Positions 28,194-36,640 are shown, numbered from the stretch's first letter. The stretch is 64,000 nucleotides of DNA from Fictibacillus marinisediminis (GCF_023149135.1 NZ_JAIWJX010000002.1:3038001-3102000); one strand, 5' to 3'. Notes: generated by a model from the sequence alone, not told the origin. A program made the numbers and translations.

Positions 28194-28712
28194 TCAGGTC
28201 ACGGAAGCAAAAGTAATGACCCAATGGCTATTAACTTTTTCAAATCCAAGTGTTATACTATACTCCCCATATAAATCACTCTTATTTTTTTGAATGAGGT
28301 GATAAGATGTATCAGATAATTTCTTCAGCTCATAAGGTTTGTCTTTCTCCACCCACGGAGGAAGATCTGTAGGTATGATATACAGTTTACCGTTTTTTTC
28401 TTCGAACATTCCATTCACATAATCGCTTGCTACTTTTTTAGAAGCGATGTGGCTCAAATTACGAATAAGTTCCTCTTTACTGGAATAACCTTTCACTTTA
28501 TATTGATCATCAACTTCAGGAGTAAGCTTATGAATAAATTCTTGGGATAATAATTTGGCATCCGGTTTAGAAGCTGTTGTTTCCTCTGCCAGAGCACGCT
28601 GTTCTATAAATGATACCGGCTCACCTTTAGAACCAGGTGAATCTGTCAAATAGTTTGGAGAAGCAAAAACAGCCAACATTGCTATTAAAAAACTGGTTGC
28701 ATAATACTTCAC
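28194..28712 (-). CDS. Secreted protein of unknown function
   Basis: 172 residues. N-terminal signal segment (YYATSFLIAMLAVFASPNY), then a low-complexity linker and a soluble domain with FIHKLTPEVDDQYKVKGY and a C-terminal GFEKVNSHWVITFASVT. It has the look of Bacillus DUF3993-type exported proteins, but I am not sure of the family. ATG follows GGGTGGTG. Single gene with its own terminator. Confidence 0.65.
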   Translation of the reverse strand: MKYYATSFLIAMLAVFASPNYLTDSPGSKGEPVSFIEQRALAEETTASKPDAKLLSQEFIHKLTPEVDDQYKVKGYSSKEELIRNLSHIASKKVASDYVNGMFEEKNGKLYIIPTDLPPWVEKDKPYELKKLSDTSYHLIQKNKSDLYGEYSITLGFEKVNSHWVITFASVT

Positions 28713-28894
28713 ATCGGTTCACCACCCTGTATTTTTTAATAAAATGTGTACTTAAAGTAAAACATTCCTTAAATGCAGCAAAGGAAAACCTCTTTTTCTG
28801 AATCTTTCATTTTTAGATGTTTCAGTATTTCTCCATCTATGCGTCTATTCCTTGTATTCTTGCTGAAATCACATCTATCTTCCCACACAAAAAA

Positions 28895-28918
28895 ATACGA
28901 CTATGGCTATAGTCGTAT
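28895..28918 (-). terminator. Terminator of the holin gene
   Basis: ATACGACTAT / ATAGTCGTAT stem with T-run on the minus strand, 13 bases after the holin stop. Confidence 0.75.
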
Positions 28919-28931
28919 CATACAAGACGAT

Positions 28932-29201
28932 CTATCCTGCTTTCCGGCTTGCTTTCCCTGAGCCTCTTTTACCCAGTTCATACAATCCAGTAGCGGCAAG
29001 TCCGGCGATTCCTCCGGACCATACTCTAAGAACAACCGTCATTTCGGTAAATGGATAAGCAAGGATTCCGACAAATATTCCAATGAAAAAGCTGATTAAT
29101 GGAATGAATCTTTTCTTTATAGGGAAAGTACGTTTTAGCAGCTGTACCAAGCCCGTCACAAGAGGCGTTAAAAGTGAGGCAAACGTCACAATATGTTCCA
29201 T
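28932..29201 (-). CDS. Phage-type holin (A118/Hol118-like)
   Basis: 89 residues with two or three membrane helices and a basic tail (KRGSGKASRKAG). The N-terminus FASLLTPLVTGLVQLLKRTF and the RVWSGGIAGLAATGLYELGK near the end match A118-type holins, which permeabilise the membrane for an endolysin. No other phage gene or lysin is adjacent, so it is an orphan that may be domesticated, for example in autolysin export or mother-cell lysis. RBS GGAGGATGAGG precedes the ATG. Confidence 0.75.
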   Translation of the reverse strand: MEHIVTFASLLTPLVTGLVQLLKRTFPIKKRFIPLISFFIGIFVGILAYPFTEMTVVLRVWSGGIAGLAATGLYELGKRGSGKASRKAG

Positions 29202-29427
29202 TCCTCATCCTCCTTTGCTTTTTCATCTTCTTATGTTGATTCACAAACGATAGTTATTAAGTTCAACCCCAAGATTAAAATACCTTCTATATTTAAAAAA
29301 TCCGTATTGCCCTGTACCGCTTCAATACCCTTGCATAAACTAAATTTGTTGGAAACGATTTACGATCCAAGGATTTGTGCATACTAAGCGAGAGATATAG
29401 AAACAAAGCATAACAGGAGTGAAATGC

Positions 29428-29640
29428 ATGAGAAGAGAAGATGATTTGTATTTAATAATGCTAGAATCCAATGAACTGACGTGGTGGGAATATGCAAGAA
29501 AAGTATCTCCCAACATGCGGCCCAAACAGTACAAAACCTATTGGTCATTTCTAAAAAACAAAGGGAAGCTTCCTAAAAGATTAGTAAAAGAGGCGGAATG
29601 GAGAATGGAAGCCCGTCGAAAAGGATTGCTGGATTCATAA
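29428..29640 (+). CDS. Small basic protein of unknown function
   Basis: 70 residues from the ATG at 29428, with AGGAG eight bases upstream; a GTG at 29419 overlaps that ribosome site. Rich in Lys, Arg and Trp (LTWWEYARKVSPNMRPKQY; KGKLPKRLVKEAEWRMEARR). No family recognised; the pattern suggests a helical nucleic-acid-binding or phage-derived small protein, which is only a guess. Ends in a strong terminator. Confidence 0.6.
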   Translation: MRREDDLYLIMLESNELTWWEYARKVSPNMRPKQYKTYWSFLKNKGKLPKRLVKEAEWRMEARRKGLLDS

Positions 29641-29641
29641 A

Positions 29642-29675
29642 AAATAACCCCTCTCTTTTAAAAAGGGGTTATTTT
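29642..29675. terminator. Bidirectional terminator
   Basis: AAATAACCCCT ... AGGGGTTATTT stem between convergent small genes. Confidence 0.8.
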
Positions 29676-29679
29676 CGTT

Positions 29680-29862
29680 TCAATATCCTGTTTTATGTAA
29701 TACCATAAGCAAGTCGTTCAATTTCTTTACCCGGTCATTTTCCGCTTCTCTTAAGCCGAGTTCGATTTCCATCAATTCAGATTGAACCAGTTCTTTCGCA
29801 TACTTTTGAGTTAACGCAAGATCGGCCAATAACAGCTTGTCAGCATCGCACAGTTGATTCAT
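29680..29862 (-). CDS. Small helical protein of unknown function
   Basis: 60 residues from the ATG at 29862, chosen for the GGAGGGATTTCT upstream. Acidic and leucine-rich (ADKLLLADLALTQKYAKELV; ELMEIELGLREAEND), probably all helical, similar in feel to Bacillus spore-coat helper or DUF-type small proteins. No family name can be given. A good ribosome site and own terminator support it as a real gene. Confidence 0.6.
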   Translation of the reverse strand: MNQLCDADKLLLADLALTQKYAKELVQSELMEIELGLREAENDRVKKLNDLLMVLHKTGY

Positions 29863-29939
29863 AGAAATCCCTCCCTCCATCTATTATATAGGGATAAAGG
29901 GAAGAACGGCGTGTTCAAAATATGGTAATTCCAAAGCCC

Positions 29940-30122
29940 TTACATGCTAACATTGTCTTTGCCCTGCACAGAACTCCATTCTCTTTCCAATTCGGACAAT
30001 GTAAATTCTTGCAAAAGCCGGTGTTCCTGCAGAATAAAGCCATGGTGAAGCAACTTCTGGATAAGAAACTGTTTTCGTTTTTCAACCGCCCGACGCAATT
30101 GTCCTTGAGGAACATTCATCAT
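29940..30122 (-). CDS. FbpA-like Fur-regulated basic protein
   Basis: 60 residues. QLRRAVEKRKQFLIQKLL and FTLSELEREW match the FbpA family (Fur-regulated basic protein A, PF13076), in which FbpA-C act as helpers of the FsrA small RNA in the B. subtilis iron-sparing response. The match of both halves is clear. I could not find a convincing Fur box in the roughly 70 bases upstream, so regulation by iron is untested here. ATG at 30122 with AAGGA ten bases upstream; a second ATG follows at 30119. Confidence 0.75.
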   Translation of the reverse strand: MMNVPQGQLRRAVEKRKQFLIQKLLHHGFILQEHRLLQEFTLSELEREWSSVQGKDNVSM

Positions 30123-30191
30123 TGAACAGGTATCCTTTCGTTTTTATATACAGTTCTCTCCAGCTTTTACATTTTGCATTCCTTTCAAGAT

Positions 30192-30218
30192 AAAAAGTCC
30201 CTTCCATAGAAGGGATCC
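30192..30218 (-). terminator. Terminator of the 55-residue gene
   Basis: TCCCTTC-TAT-GGAAGGGA stem followed by CTTTTTATC on the minus strand. Confidence 0.75.
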
Positions 30219-30220
30219 CA

Positions 30221-30388
30221 TTATTTAACCTGAGAATTGCTCCATTCTTCCACTACGGATTGAGGAGCACTCCAGCACAGCCAAGATACCATTGTCTTCA
30301 ATCCAGACTTGCTAACATACCAATATTCATAGCGTCGTTTCGAAAGGTTTTCATAGATGCCCGTTTTCTTTACTTTTCCATCCATCAT
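30221..30388 (-). CDS. 55-residue protein of unknown function
   Basis: Reads MMDGKVKKTGIYENLSKRRY from the ATG at 30388, with GGGAGG just upstream, to a TAA at 30221-30223, immediately before a terminator. Rich in Trp and Tyr (YEYWYVSKSGL; MVSWLCWSAP). No family recognised. A ribosome site at one end and terminator at the other make it a credible gene although it is short. Confidence 0.6.
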   Translation of the reverse strand: MMDGKVKKTGIYENLSKRRYEYWYVSKSGLKTMVSWLCWSAPQSVVEEWSNSQVK

Positions 30389-30556
30389 TAATGCCTCCCG
30401 TCTTTACACTATAGAATTCTACCTTGCTCTCTAACTTCCTTCTTTAAACATACCCAAAATTCTGACAATTGCAAATCTGCTGATTCGACAGGATTCCACT
30501 TAAAATAAGGGTATAAAAAAGGATAAGCATTTGTTATTCGTACTGGAGGATTACTT

Positions 30557-31171
30557 ATGAATGAGAAACTATTTGAACTCCCTACACTAAAGCTGGCTAA
30601 AACATTGTTGGGAATGGAACTGGTTCATCAAACAGATGAAGGACTGGCCTCTGGCATCATCGTAGAAACAGAAGCCTACATGGGGCCCGAAGATATGGCC
30701 GCCCATTCATTTGGAGGCAAAAGAACGCCGCGAACCGAGATCATGTATGCAGAGCCAGGCCATGTTTATGTTTACTTCATTTACGGCATGCATACATGCT
30801 TTAATATTGTTTCCGGTCCTCTCCATAAGCCTGAAGCCATCTTGATCCGTGCCCTTGAGCCGAAAGAAGGGATTCCCATAATGATGCACCGCAGATCCAT
30901 GAAAATCCCTGTCTTGGAAAATGGAGCCTGGAAACCTGGACAATTAAAGAAACTGACGAACGGTCCAGGAAAACTGTGCAAAGCGATGGGAATATCGTTA
31001 AACGACTACGGGCTGAAACTCAACGCGGAACATCTTTACCTGAAAGAATACAAGAGCTTATCTGACGAAGACATTGTCTCCGGGCCGCGAATTAACGTAG
31101 ATTATGCAGGAGAGGCGGTTCACTATCCTTATCGTTTTTGGATCAAAGACAACATCTATGTATCAAAATAA
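30557..31171 (+). CDS. 3-methyladenine DNA glycosylase (AAG/MPG family)
   Basis: 204 residues. Signatures of the alkyladenine glycosylase family: GIIVETEAYMGPEDMAAHSF (with catalytic Glu, near residue 37), GHVYVYFIYGMHTCFNIV (near 73) and NGPGKLCKAMGI (near 135). It excises alkylated purines from DNA in base excision repair. B. subtilis has one such gene (yxlJ, aag). ATG after ACTGGAGG. Single gene, ends at a shared terminator. Confidence 0.92.
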   Translation: MNEKLFELPTLKLAKTLLGMELVHQTDEGLASGIIVETEAYMGPEDMAAHSFGGKRTPRTEIMYAEPGHVYVYFIYGMHTCFNIVSGPLHKPEAILIRALEPKEGIPIMMHRRSMKIPVLENGAWKPGQLKKLTNGPGKLCKAMGISLNDYGLKLNAEHLYLKEYKSLSDEDIVSGPRINVDYAGEAVHYPYRFWIKDNIYVSK

Positions 31172-31200
31172 AAGAGCATTCCGCTCAGGAATGCTCTTTC
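31171..31200. terminator. Bidirectional terminator
   Basis: AAAGAGCATTCC / GGAATGCTCTTT stem between the glycosylase gene and the convergent membrane-protein gene, overlapping the latter's stop codon. Confidence 0.85.
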
Positions 31201-31886
31201 ATCATTTTTTCTTCAAAATAAGGATCATCAGACGGTTCTTCATCCGGTTCAAACGGATCGTGAAGCTTTTCATTTAAACAGGCCAGCACAACACCGTCGA
31301 GCTGAGCAAATGTACGGATTCTTTTATTCATCCACAAATGCGCAATCACAAACCAAACGAGCAGGAGCAGAACGGTTTTTACTGTACTCTCCTGAGAAAA
31401 CGAAAGACCTTCCAGGTGAAGGATATCCATCGCGAAGCTGGTAAACAATCCGATCAGGATCCCAATGGCATAGCCGACCGGCTTTCCGTTCTTCATCGTT
31501 CTTGTATTGGTCTTTAAGTACGTATGAAACAGCCGAAGTTCAGTCGGCCTCATCTGCATTAACCGGCTGCGCAAATAGTTTAGGTTCGGCAGCAGTCCCC
31601 GTGAAATCTCACGTTTCATCGACGTTTGCAGAAAAAGATCTAAATCCGCCGGCGAACCTAGGCTGTTCTTTAATTTACGATGCACAAAGTTATGGTAATA
31701 ATAATAACGGATGGAAAGCTCAATGATTTTCACGGTTAACATCCCGATGAAAATCGCAGCTGAAAATTGCACCCAGAAATTTTGAAATAAAACTTCAATC
31801 AGCACGCCCAGCGCAAAAAATCCAGCTGCAGCTTTTGCCCATAACAGCTTACTCACCAATACGATCAGTTGCCAAAGTTGATCCAC
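31185..31886 (-). CDS. Membrane protein of unknown function
   Basis: 233 residues with about four membrane segments: two near the N-terminus (about 5-30 and 38-58) and two after a soluble middle (about 140-160 and 172-190). The C-terminal tail is very acidic (DPFEPDEEPSDDPYFEEK). No family recognised. RBS GGGGGAAA before the ATG at 31886. Single gene. Confidence 0.7.
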   Translation of the reverse strand: MDQLWQLIVLVSKLLWAKAAAGFFALGVLIEVLFQNFWVQFSAAIFIGMLTVKIIELSIRYYYYHNFVHRKLKNSLGSPADLDLFLQTSMKREISRGLLPNLNYLRSRLMQMRPTELRLFHTYLKTNTRTMKNGKPVGYAIGILIGLFTSFAMDILHLEGLSFSQESTVKTVLLLLVWFVIAHLWMNKRIRTFAQLDGVVLACLNEKLHDPFEPDEEPSDDPYFEEKMMKEHS

Positions 31887-32178
31887 TCTATTTCCCCCTG
31901 ACAGAAGAATTTCTATCTATCATGATACCATCTTTTCCATGCAGAAAGGTAAAATTTTACGTTGATTCAGAAAAAAGACAGCATAAAAAAAGGACAAATC
32001 GAATGAGGATTTTATCCACAAACTAAAAATATTTACCAATCTCTTTTTATCTTTTTAACTTTGGGGGAAGAATAGAGTCATGCTCCTCAATTAAATCATA
32101 GATTTACCCCGACAGCTTTTTTCATTAGGGCGAAATATATAAGGAATAGACAGAAATTCCTAAATAGGAGGCAGGACG

Positions 32179-32373
32179 ATGAGAATTGTTTTTTTTGAAA
32201 AAGGAGATTTAAGTATTATTGTAGGATCTTCCCGACTAAAAGGTGAGTTGACTATAGAGCAGATTAAGAATGAAAGTGAAAAGAAGGCAAAAGAATTAAG
32301 CCAGCTCCTTGGCCGTGAAATCGGCTTTATGATTGATATGAACGGCAAGCTTGAAAACGATATCAAGCGTTAA
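32179..32373 (+). CDS. Small protein of unknown function
   Basis: 64 residues, MRIVFFEKGDLSIIVGSSRL at the start, then a charged helical part (NESEKKAKELSQLLGREIGF). RBS AGGAGG eight bases before the ATG. No family recognised. The 292 bases upstream (31887-32178) hold only AT-rich DNA with no clear element. Confidence 0.6.
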   Translation: MRIVFFEKGDLSIIVGSSRLKGELTIEQIKNESEKKAKELSQLLGREIGFMIDMNGKLENDIKR

Positions 32374-32473
32374 TACTTAAAGAACGATAAGTACTTCTAG
32401 TCAATGATGCTAATATTATTGAGGATTGGGATTTGCATGATCTTCGCTTAACACTAAGCTCTTTACTAGCGAG

Positions 32474-32508
32474 AAAACCCCGGATAGGCCAAGCCTGTCC
32501 GGGGTTTT
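32474..32508 (-). terminator. Terminator of the GDSL gene
   Basis: AAAACCCCGGA-AGGC / GCCT-TCCGGGGTTTT stem, just after the stop codon of the minus-strand SGNH hydrolase. Confidence 0.85.
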
Positions 32509-32522
32509 GCATGATAAGAATA

Positions 32523-33302
32523 TTATCTGAGTTTCAGTTCACCAAGCACCCGCTGTGCGATCCGGTAATACCCTTTCGGATTCGGGTGGATGGAATCTGA
32601 GAAATATTCCTGTTTTTGAATGCCTAGGAACAGTTCATAGGTGGAAATGTAAGTCGAGTTCGGTGTCTCTGCGCTGACTTGCTGAATGGATCCGTTCCAC
32701 CGCTTGATGACACGGGAGGATACCTCATCATAAAAGTTTTCCGTGTAAGGATTATACAAACCGAGAATATAAATATGTGCCCTCTTATTCTGATTTCTAA
32801 GCTCGGCAGTTATCTTCTCCAGATTGCTATACAGAACCTTCTGGCCGATCGCCATTTCCTTCTGATTAATATTCCTGAAGTTCCACCCCGCCGTTTTTCT
32901 GTAATCGTTCGTTCCGATAAACAAGAAGATGTAGTTCGCCTGGCGTACGGATCGTGACACCATTCCATTGCTTAATTGCTTGTACAGCTGATCAGACCGC
33001 TGGCCGCTGATCCCATAGTTGTTAAGCACGACCGGGCGCTTCAATTCCTTTTGCATGCCCTGTCTGACTAAGCCGATATACCCTTTCCGCCGAGGATCTC
33101 CTCTCCCATAAGTCAGAGAGTCACCAAGCGCGACAATTCTTAATTGTTTTGGTCTAGGTTGTTTAATGTGTGTGTTTGGTGATTTTTTTTGTTCATTCCC
33201 CTGATTCTTTTCATGACTTTTTACAGAATAAAAGATAAAAAGAATGGCTGCTGCAATAACAACAGCACTAAGGGTATAAATCACCTTTTTTCGGTTCCCC
33301 AA
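32523..33302 (-). CDS. Membrane-anchored SGNH/GDSL hydrolase
   Basis: 259 residues. One N-terminal membrane helix (about residues 6-25) then a Lys/Gln/Pro linker and an SGNH domain: block I VALGDSLTYGRGD with the Ser near residue 62, block III GTNDY near 130, and block V DSIHPNPKGY with the catalytic Asp and His near 236-239. Extracellular esterase or acetylhydrolase of the YpmR type; substrate unknown. GAGGAGG upstream of the ATG. Confidence 0.85.
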   Translation of the reverse strand: MGNRKKVIYTLSAVVIAAAILFIFYSVKSHEKNQGNEQKKSPNTHIKQPRPKQLRIVALGDSLTYGRGDPRRKGYIGLVRQGMQKELKRPVVLNNYGISGQRSDQLYKQLSNGMVSRSVRQANYIFLFIGTNDYRKTAGWNFRNINQKEMAIGQKVLYSNLEKITAELRNQNKRAHIYILGLYNPYTENFYDEVSSRVIKRWNGSIQQVSAETPNSTYISTYELFLGIQKQEYFSDSIHPNPKGYYRIAQRVLGELKLR

Positions 33303-33493
33303 AAAAATCCTCCTCTATCTGATAACCATAAAGCTGTAAAAAACATACGTTCAGCTATGTTACTGAGTTCCCTTTTGCTAATCCATTAAAACAGCAATCC
33401 GGCATCTTTTCAAGTTTCATGGCATATTTCGAATGATCAATTCATCATTTCCCATTCCGCGCCTGTTGGCTACATGGTTTTGCAAGTTTATAG

Positions 33494-33519
33494 AAAAAAC
33501 TCCTCTTATCAAGGAGTTC
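33494..33519 (-). terminator. Terminator of the 52-residue membrane protein
   Basis: AACTCCT ... AGGAGTT stem followed on the minus strand by a T-run, 3 bases from the stop codon. Confidence 0.7.
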
Positions 33520-33522
33520 TCT

Positions 33523-33681
33523 CTACTTCAAATTATAGTCATCTGATGTATACTCCCGGTCTTCCCACAAATTATCGATATCATAACGGCCGGTATCAGA
33601 TTTTACGAGAGAACTGATCAGCAGGGCGGCGCCTCCGCACACTAAAAAAACTGGCACAAGCACAAGAACAAAGGAACCCAT
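33523..33681 (-). CDS. 52-residue single-pass membrane protein
   Basis: ATG at 33681 with GAGGAG seven bases upstream; stop TAG at 33523-33525. The N-terminal 24 residues form one membrane helix (MGSFVLVLVPVFLVCGGAAL), followed by an acidic tail (SDTGRYDIDNLWEDREYTSD). No family recognised. Ribosome site, codon use and adjacent terminator support it. Confidence 0.6.
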   Translation of the reverse strand: MGSFVLVLVPVFLVCGGAALLISSLVKSDTGRYDIDNLWEDREYTSDDYNLK

Positions 33682-33766
33682 ATTCCCACTCCTCTTCTTT
33701 TTCTCATTTATATGAATGAAAGAATGAAGATATGAGACATGGCAAAAAGTAAAAGAGAAGAGAAAT

Positions 33767-34132
33767 CTAGTTCTCTTCTCTCCAGATGATCCATTCGTTC
33801 ATTTCAAGCATTTCAATAAATTTAGCAAGCCTAGGAACAACAGGAGCTGCTTCTTCCCCAAAAGCTCTCTCCAGACCGGCAGCGATATCCTCGATCTTTT
33901 TTGTTCCATCGATTTGCGCTGCAACGAACGCACCGAGCGCATCGAGCTTTACCGGAAGGAACGAAGGCTGTTTAAAAAAACGGATAGACAGCCTTTCTAA
34001 AGGATTGGTCCGGGGAATCATCAGGTATACCTTTTCGTCCTTCCGTGTCTCTGTATGAATGCCCTGCTTGAATTGAGGGATCATTGTTAAAAGGTTTTTC
34101 TTTGTCTTTTTACGTGATGTGAAAAGACCCAT
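33767..34132 (-). CDS. PqqD-family protein
   Basis: 121 residues. A basic N-terminus (SRKKTKKNL) followed by a PqqD-like winged-helix: LDALGAFVAAQIDGTKKIED, then IAAGLERAFGE, the pattern usually seen as precursor-peptide recognition (RRE) domain in RiPP pathways. Here there is no radical SAM enzyme or precursor nearby. Its ATG shares one base with the stop codon of the upstream OPT transporter, so the two are translationally coupled. Confidence 0.78.
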   Translation of the reverse strand: MGLFTSRKKTKKNLLTMIPQFKQGIHTETRKDEKVYLMIPRTNPLERLSIRFFKQPSFLPVKLDALGAFVAAQIDGTKKIEDIAAGLERAFGEEAAPVVPRLAKFIEMLEMNEWIIWREEN

Positions 34133-36024
34133 TATTTTGTTTTATTCACTTTCGCTCTGGCAGAGAACCAATAGAGCAGCCAGCAGACGAACAAGAAGAT
34201 CACAAATGGAATTAATCGATTATCAGTCATTGGTGTCGTTGGAATATCGACCTTAAAGAAGATTAGCACTGCAATTAAGACGCCGAGCAGAGATTCTCCT
34301 GCGATCAGCCCTGAGGCAAACAAAACACCTCTATCAGATCTTTCCTGGCGTTCTTCTTTTGATTTTGCCTTCACATCAACGAGCCAGCGTACCGCTCCAC
34401 CAAACATGACCGGTGCCGATACATGAATCGGAAGATATAAACCAACAGCAACAACTAATGAGTTGAGGCCAAGGAACTCAATAACAATTGCTACCGCTGC
34501 ACCGATAAAGATTAAACTCCATGGCAGATCTCCCCCAAATATTCCTTGAACGAGTACTTTCATGATTGCAGCTTTTGGAGCCGGAAGCTGCTGTGAACCC
34601 ATTCCATAGGATTTATCAAGAACTACAAGGATAACTCCAATCACAAGTCCAGATGCGATAACACCGATCATCATGGCCACTTGCTGCTTCCAAGGTGTTC
34701 CGCCGACAAGATGTCCAGTTTTTAAATCCTGAGAGATGTCGCCTGCAACAGCAAGAGCTGTACAAACGATAGCCGCAACCGTTAAGGCAGCCTTCATCCC
34801 TTCCATACCATGCAAGCCTGTTACTTTATAAACAAGCGTTACAATTAATAATGTAGCAATTGTCATTCCTGAAACAGGAGACGAGGAGCTGCCGACAATT
34901 CCAACGATTCTTGAAGCTACGGCAACAAACAAGAAGCCAAATATCGCAATAGCGATTGCCCCGATAAATCCAACGTTTGTAATCGGTGCTGCACCAATAA
35001 TGACCACTAGCGCAACAATTCCCAAGATGACATAACGGAACGGCATATCTTTATCTGTACGCTCAATGCCTCCCCCTGTTGCACCATCTGATAGACCTTT
35101 CATGGTTTTGGCTGCTGTGGAGATTAGAGTCGGCAACGTTTTAAGCAGTGTAATCAGTCCGGCTACAGCTACCGCACCAGCACCAATGTACTTAATGTAG
35201 TTGTCCCAGATACCCCAAGCATCAAGTTTCCCGATTGGATCTTCCGCAGGGAAGATCGCCGCAGTGCTGTCCGCACCAAAAAAGGCGATCGCCGGAATTA
35301 ACACGATCCAGGCAAGGAGTCCGCCTGCCAGCATCTGTCCGGCAATCCGTGGACCGATAATATAGCCCACACCGAGCAATGCCGGGAAGATATCCATACC
35401 AACTACCGTATTCTTTAACTTTCCGACCTGAGTTTCGATCTCTGTTTTAAACAGCATGAAGCCGTCACCTAAAACCTTTACAAGTCCGCCGAACAAAAAC
35501 CCGATGGCGACCGTTTTGGCATTGGATCCTCCCTTTTCTCCTGATTTTAGAACCTCGGCACAAGCCGTTCCTTCAGGATAAGGAAGATTTTCATGCTCCT
35601 TGACAATGAGCATCTGCCGTAAAGGAACCATCATAAAAACCCCGAGAAGGCCCCCTGTCAGTACGATAAAAATAATTACGGTCTGAGAAAGATTAATATC
35701 CAGCAGGAAGAATGCCGGCAGGGTAAACACAGCGCCTGCTCCAATCGCTTCTCCTGCGGTTGTCATAGTCTGTACAATGTTGTTTTCCAGGATGGAATCT
35801 CTTCGGAAAATCCCTCTAAGTACTCCCATGGATATAACCGCTGCAGGAATAGAAGCAGAAACGGTCAATCCAACTTTAAGTCCCAAATACGCATTGGCTG
35901 CACCGAAAACAATGGCTAAAATAATTCCAAATATGATAGCAACCATGGTAAGTTCCGGCAATGAACGTGATGAGGGAACATAGGGAACAAAGGATGAGGA
36001 CTTCTCTTGGTTGTTTTTCATCAT
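34132..36024 (-). CDS. OPT-family oligopeptide/metal-chelate transporter
   Basis: About 630 residues with some 15 membrane segments, OPT superfamily (peptides or metal chelates, proton-coupled). Recognisable segments: GAANAYLGLKVGLTVSASIP near the N-terminus, LPYPEGTACAEVLKSGEKGG near residue 150 and a C-terminal GLIAGESLLG. Start taken at ATG 36024 (or 36021), since AGGCGGTG lies just upstream. It is followed with a one-base overlap by the PqqD-family gene. Confidence 0.9.
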   Translation of the reverse strand: MMKNNQEKSSSFVPYVPSSRSLPELTMVAIIFGIILAIVFGAANAYLGLKVGLTVSASIPAAVISMGVLRGIFRRDSILENNIVQTMTTAGEAIGAGAVFTLPAFFLLDINLSQTVIIFIVLTGGLLGVFMMVPLRQMLIVKEHENLPYPEGTACAEVLKSGEKGGSNAKTVAIGFLFGGLVKVLGDGFMLFKTEIETQVGKLKNTVVGMDIFPALLGVGYIIGPRIAGQMLAGGLLAWIVLIPAIAFFGADSTAAIFPAEDPIGKLDAWGIWDNYIKYIGAGAVAVAGLITLLKTLPTLISTAAKTMKGLSDGATGGGIERTDKDMPFRYVILGIVALVVIIGAAPITNVGFIGAIAIAIFGFLFVAVASRIVGIVGSSSSPVSGMTIATLLIVTLVYKVTGLHGMEGMKAALTVAAIVCTALAVAGDISQDLKTGHLVGGTPWKQQVAMMIGVIASGLVIGVILVVLDKSYGMGSQQLPAPKAAIMKVLVQGIFGGDLPWSLIFIGAAVAIVIEFLGLNSLVVAVGLYLPIHVSAPVMFGGAVRWLVDVKAKSKEERQERSDRGVLFASGLIAGESLLGVLIAVLIFFKVDIPTTPMTDNRLIPFVIFLFVCWLLYWFSARAKVNKTK

Positions 36025-36280
36025 AAACACCGCCTAATCATCAGAAATTTTCAACAGTAACTATTATAGCACAATTCGACAAAAACTGAGTTTTCCAATT
36101 ATTACTCCAACAGGAGAGTAGCACTGACTCTTACAAGCTTCCCTTTCTTGAAAGATTGTTATCCACTTTTCAGAAAAAAATATTGTAGATAAGGGATTGT
36201 CCTTCTTTAAGTAAGCAGCCGGAATGTTTATAAAACGAAACAAAGGGTACGTTAATAAATGAACTTAGGAGGGATGACAA

Positions 36281-36427
36281 GTGGAAAACAATGAGAAGAA
36301 ATCAAATGAAAATGGAAAGAAAGAAACTAAGAAAGATATAAAAGATATGTTTGAACAAGGCGCAATCGAACAGCGGGAATCCGTTGATACAGATACGCAA
36401 AAGGAAAATGACAAAAAGCAGAAGTAA
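36281..36427 (+). CDS. 48-residue highly charged protein
   Basis: GTG start with AGGAGGGATGAC upstream, stop TAA at 36425-36427. Almost entirely Lys, Glu, Asp and Asn (NNEKKSNENGKKETKKDIKD), so disordered and soluble. No family recognised. First of three tiny genes on one strand, each with its own ribosome site, ending in one terminator. Confidence 0.6.
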   Translation: MENNEKKSNENGKKETKKDIKDMFEQGAIEQRESVDTDTQKENDKKQK

Positions 36428-36442
36428 AGGAGAACTGAAGAA

Positions 36443-36511
36443 GTGATACGCACTATCTTATTAATTATCGGAATTATTGTCGTTGTAGGATTCATAATTA
36501 ACAACCTATAG
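36443..36511 (+). CDS. 22-residue membrane peptide, copy 1
   Basis: GTG start with AAAGGAG upstream, stop TAG at 36509-36511. The peptide starts MIRTILLIIGIIVVV and is one membrane helix ending in Asn-Asn-Leu. It shares its plan (MIRTIL start, N-x-L end, same length) with the next ORF. No known family; too short for homology assignment by eye. Confidence 0.6.
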   Translation: MIRTILLIIGIIVVVGFIINNL

Positions 36512-36526
36512 GGAGGACAAACAGCA

Positions 36527-36595
36527 ATGATCCGCACCATTCTTATCATTATAGGAGCCATCGCCGTTATCGCTTTTTTGGCTAATTCCTTATAA
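36527..36595 (+). CDS. 22-residue membrane peptide, copy 2
   Basis: ATG start with GGGAGG eleven bases upstream, stop TAA at 36593-36595. The peptide starts MIRTILIIIGAIAVI and ends Asn-Ser-Leu; 13 or so of 22 positions match copy 1, with differing codons, so this is a duplicated peptide gene rather than a DNA repeat. Followed 11 bases later by a terminator. Confidence 0.6.
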   Translation: MIRTILIIIGAIAVIAFLANSL

Positions 36596-36604
36596 AAATA
36601 AATG

Positions 36605-36640
36605 AAAGAAGGACCAGCATTTTCTGCTGGTCCTTCTTTT
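36605..36640 (+). terminator. Terminator of the small-peptide operon
   Basis: AAAGAAGGACCAGCA / TGCTGGTCCTTCTTTT stem, 10 bases after copy 2. Confidence 0.88.
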
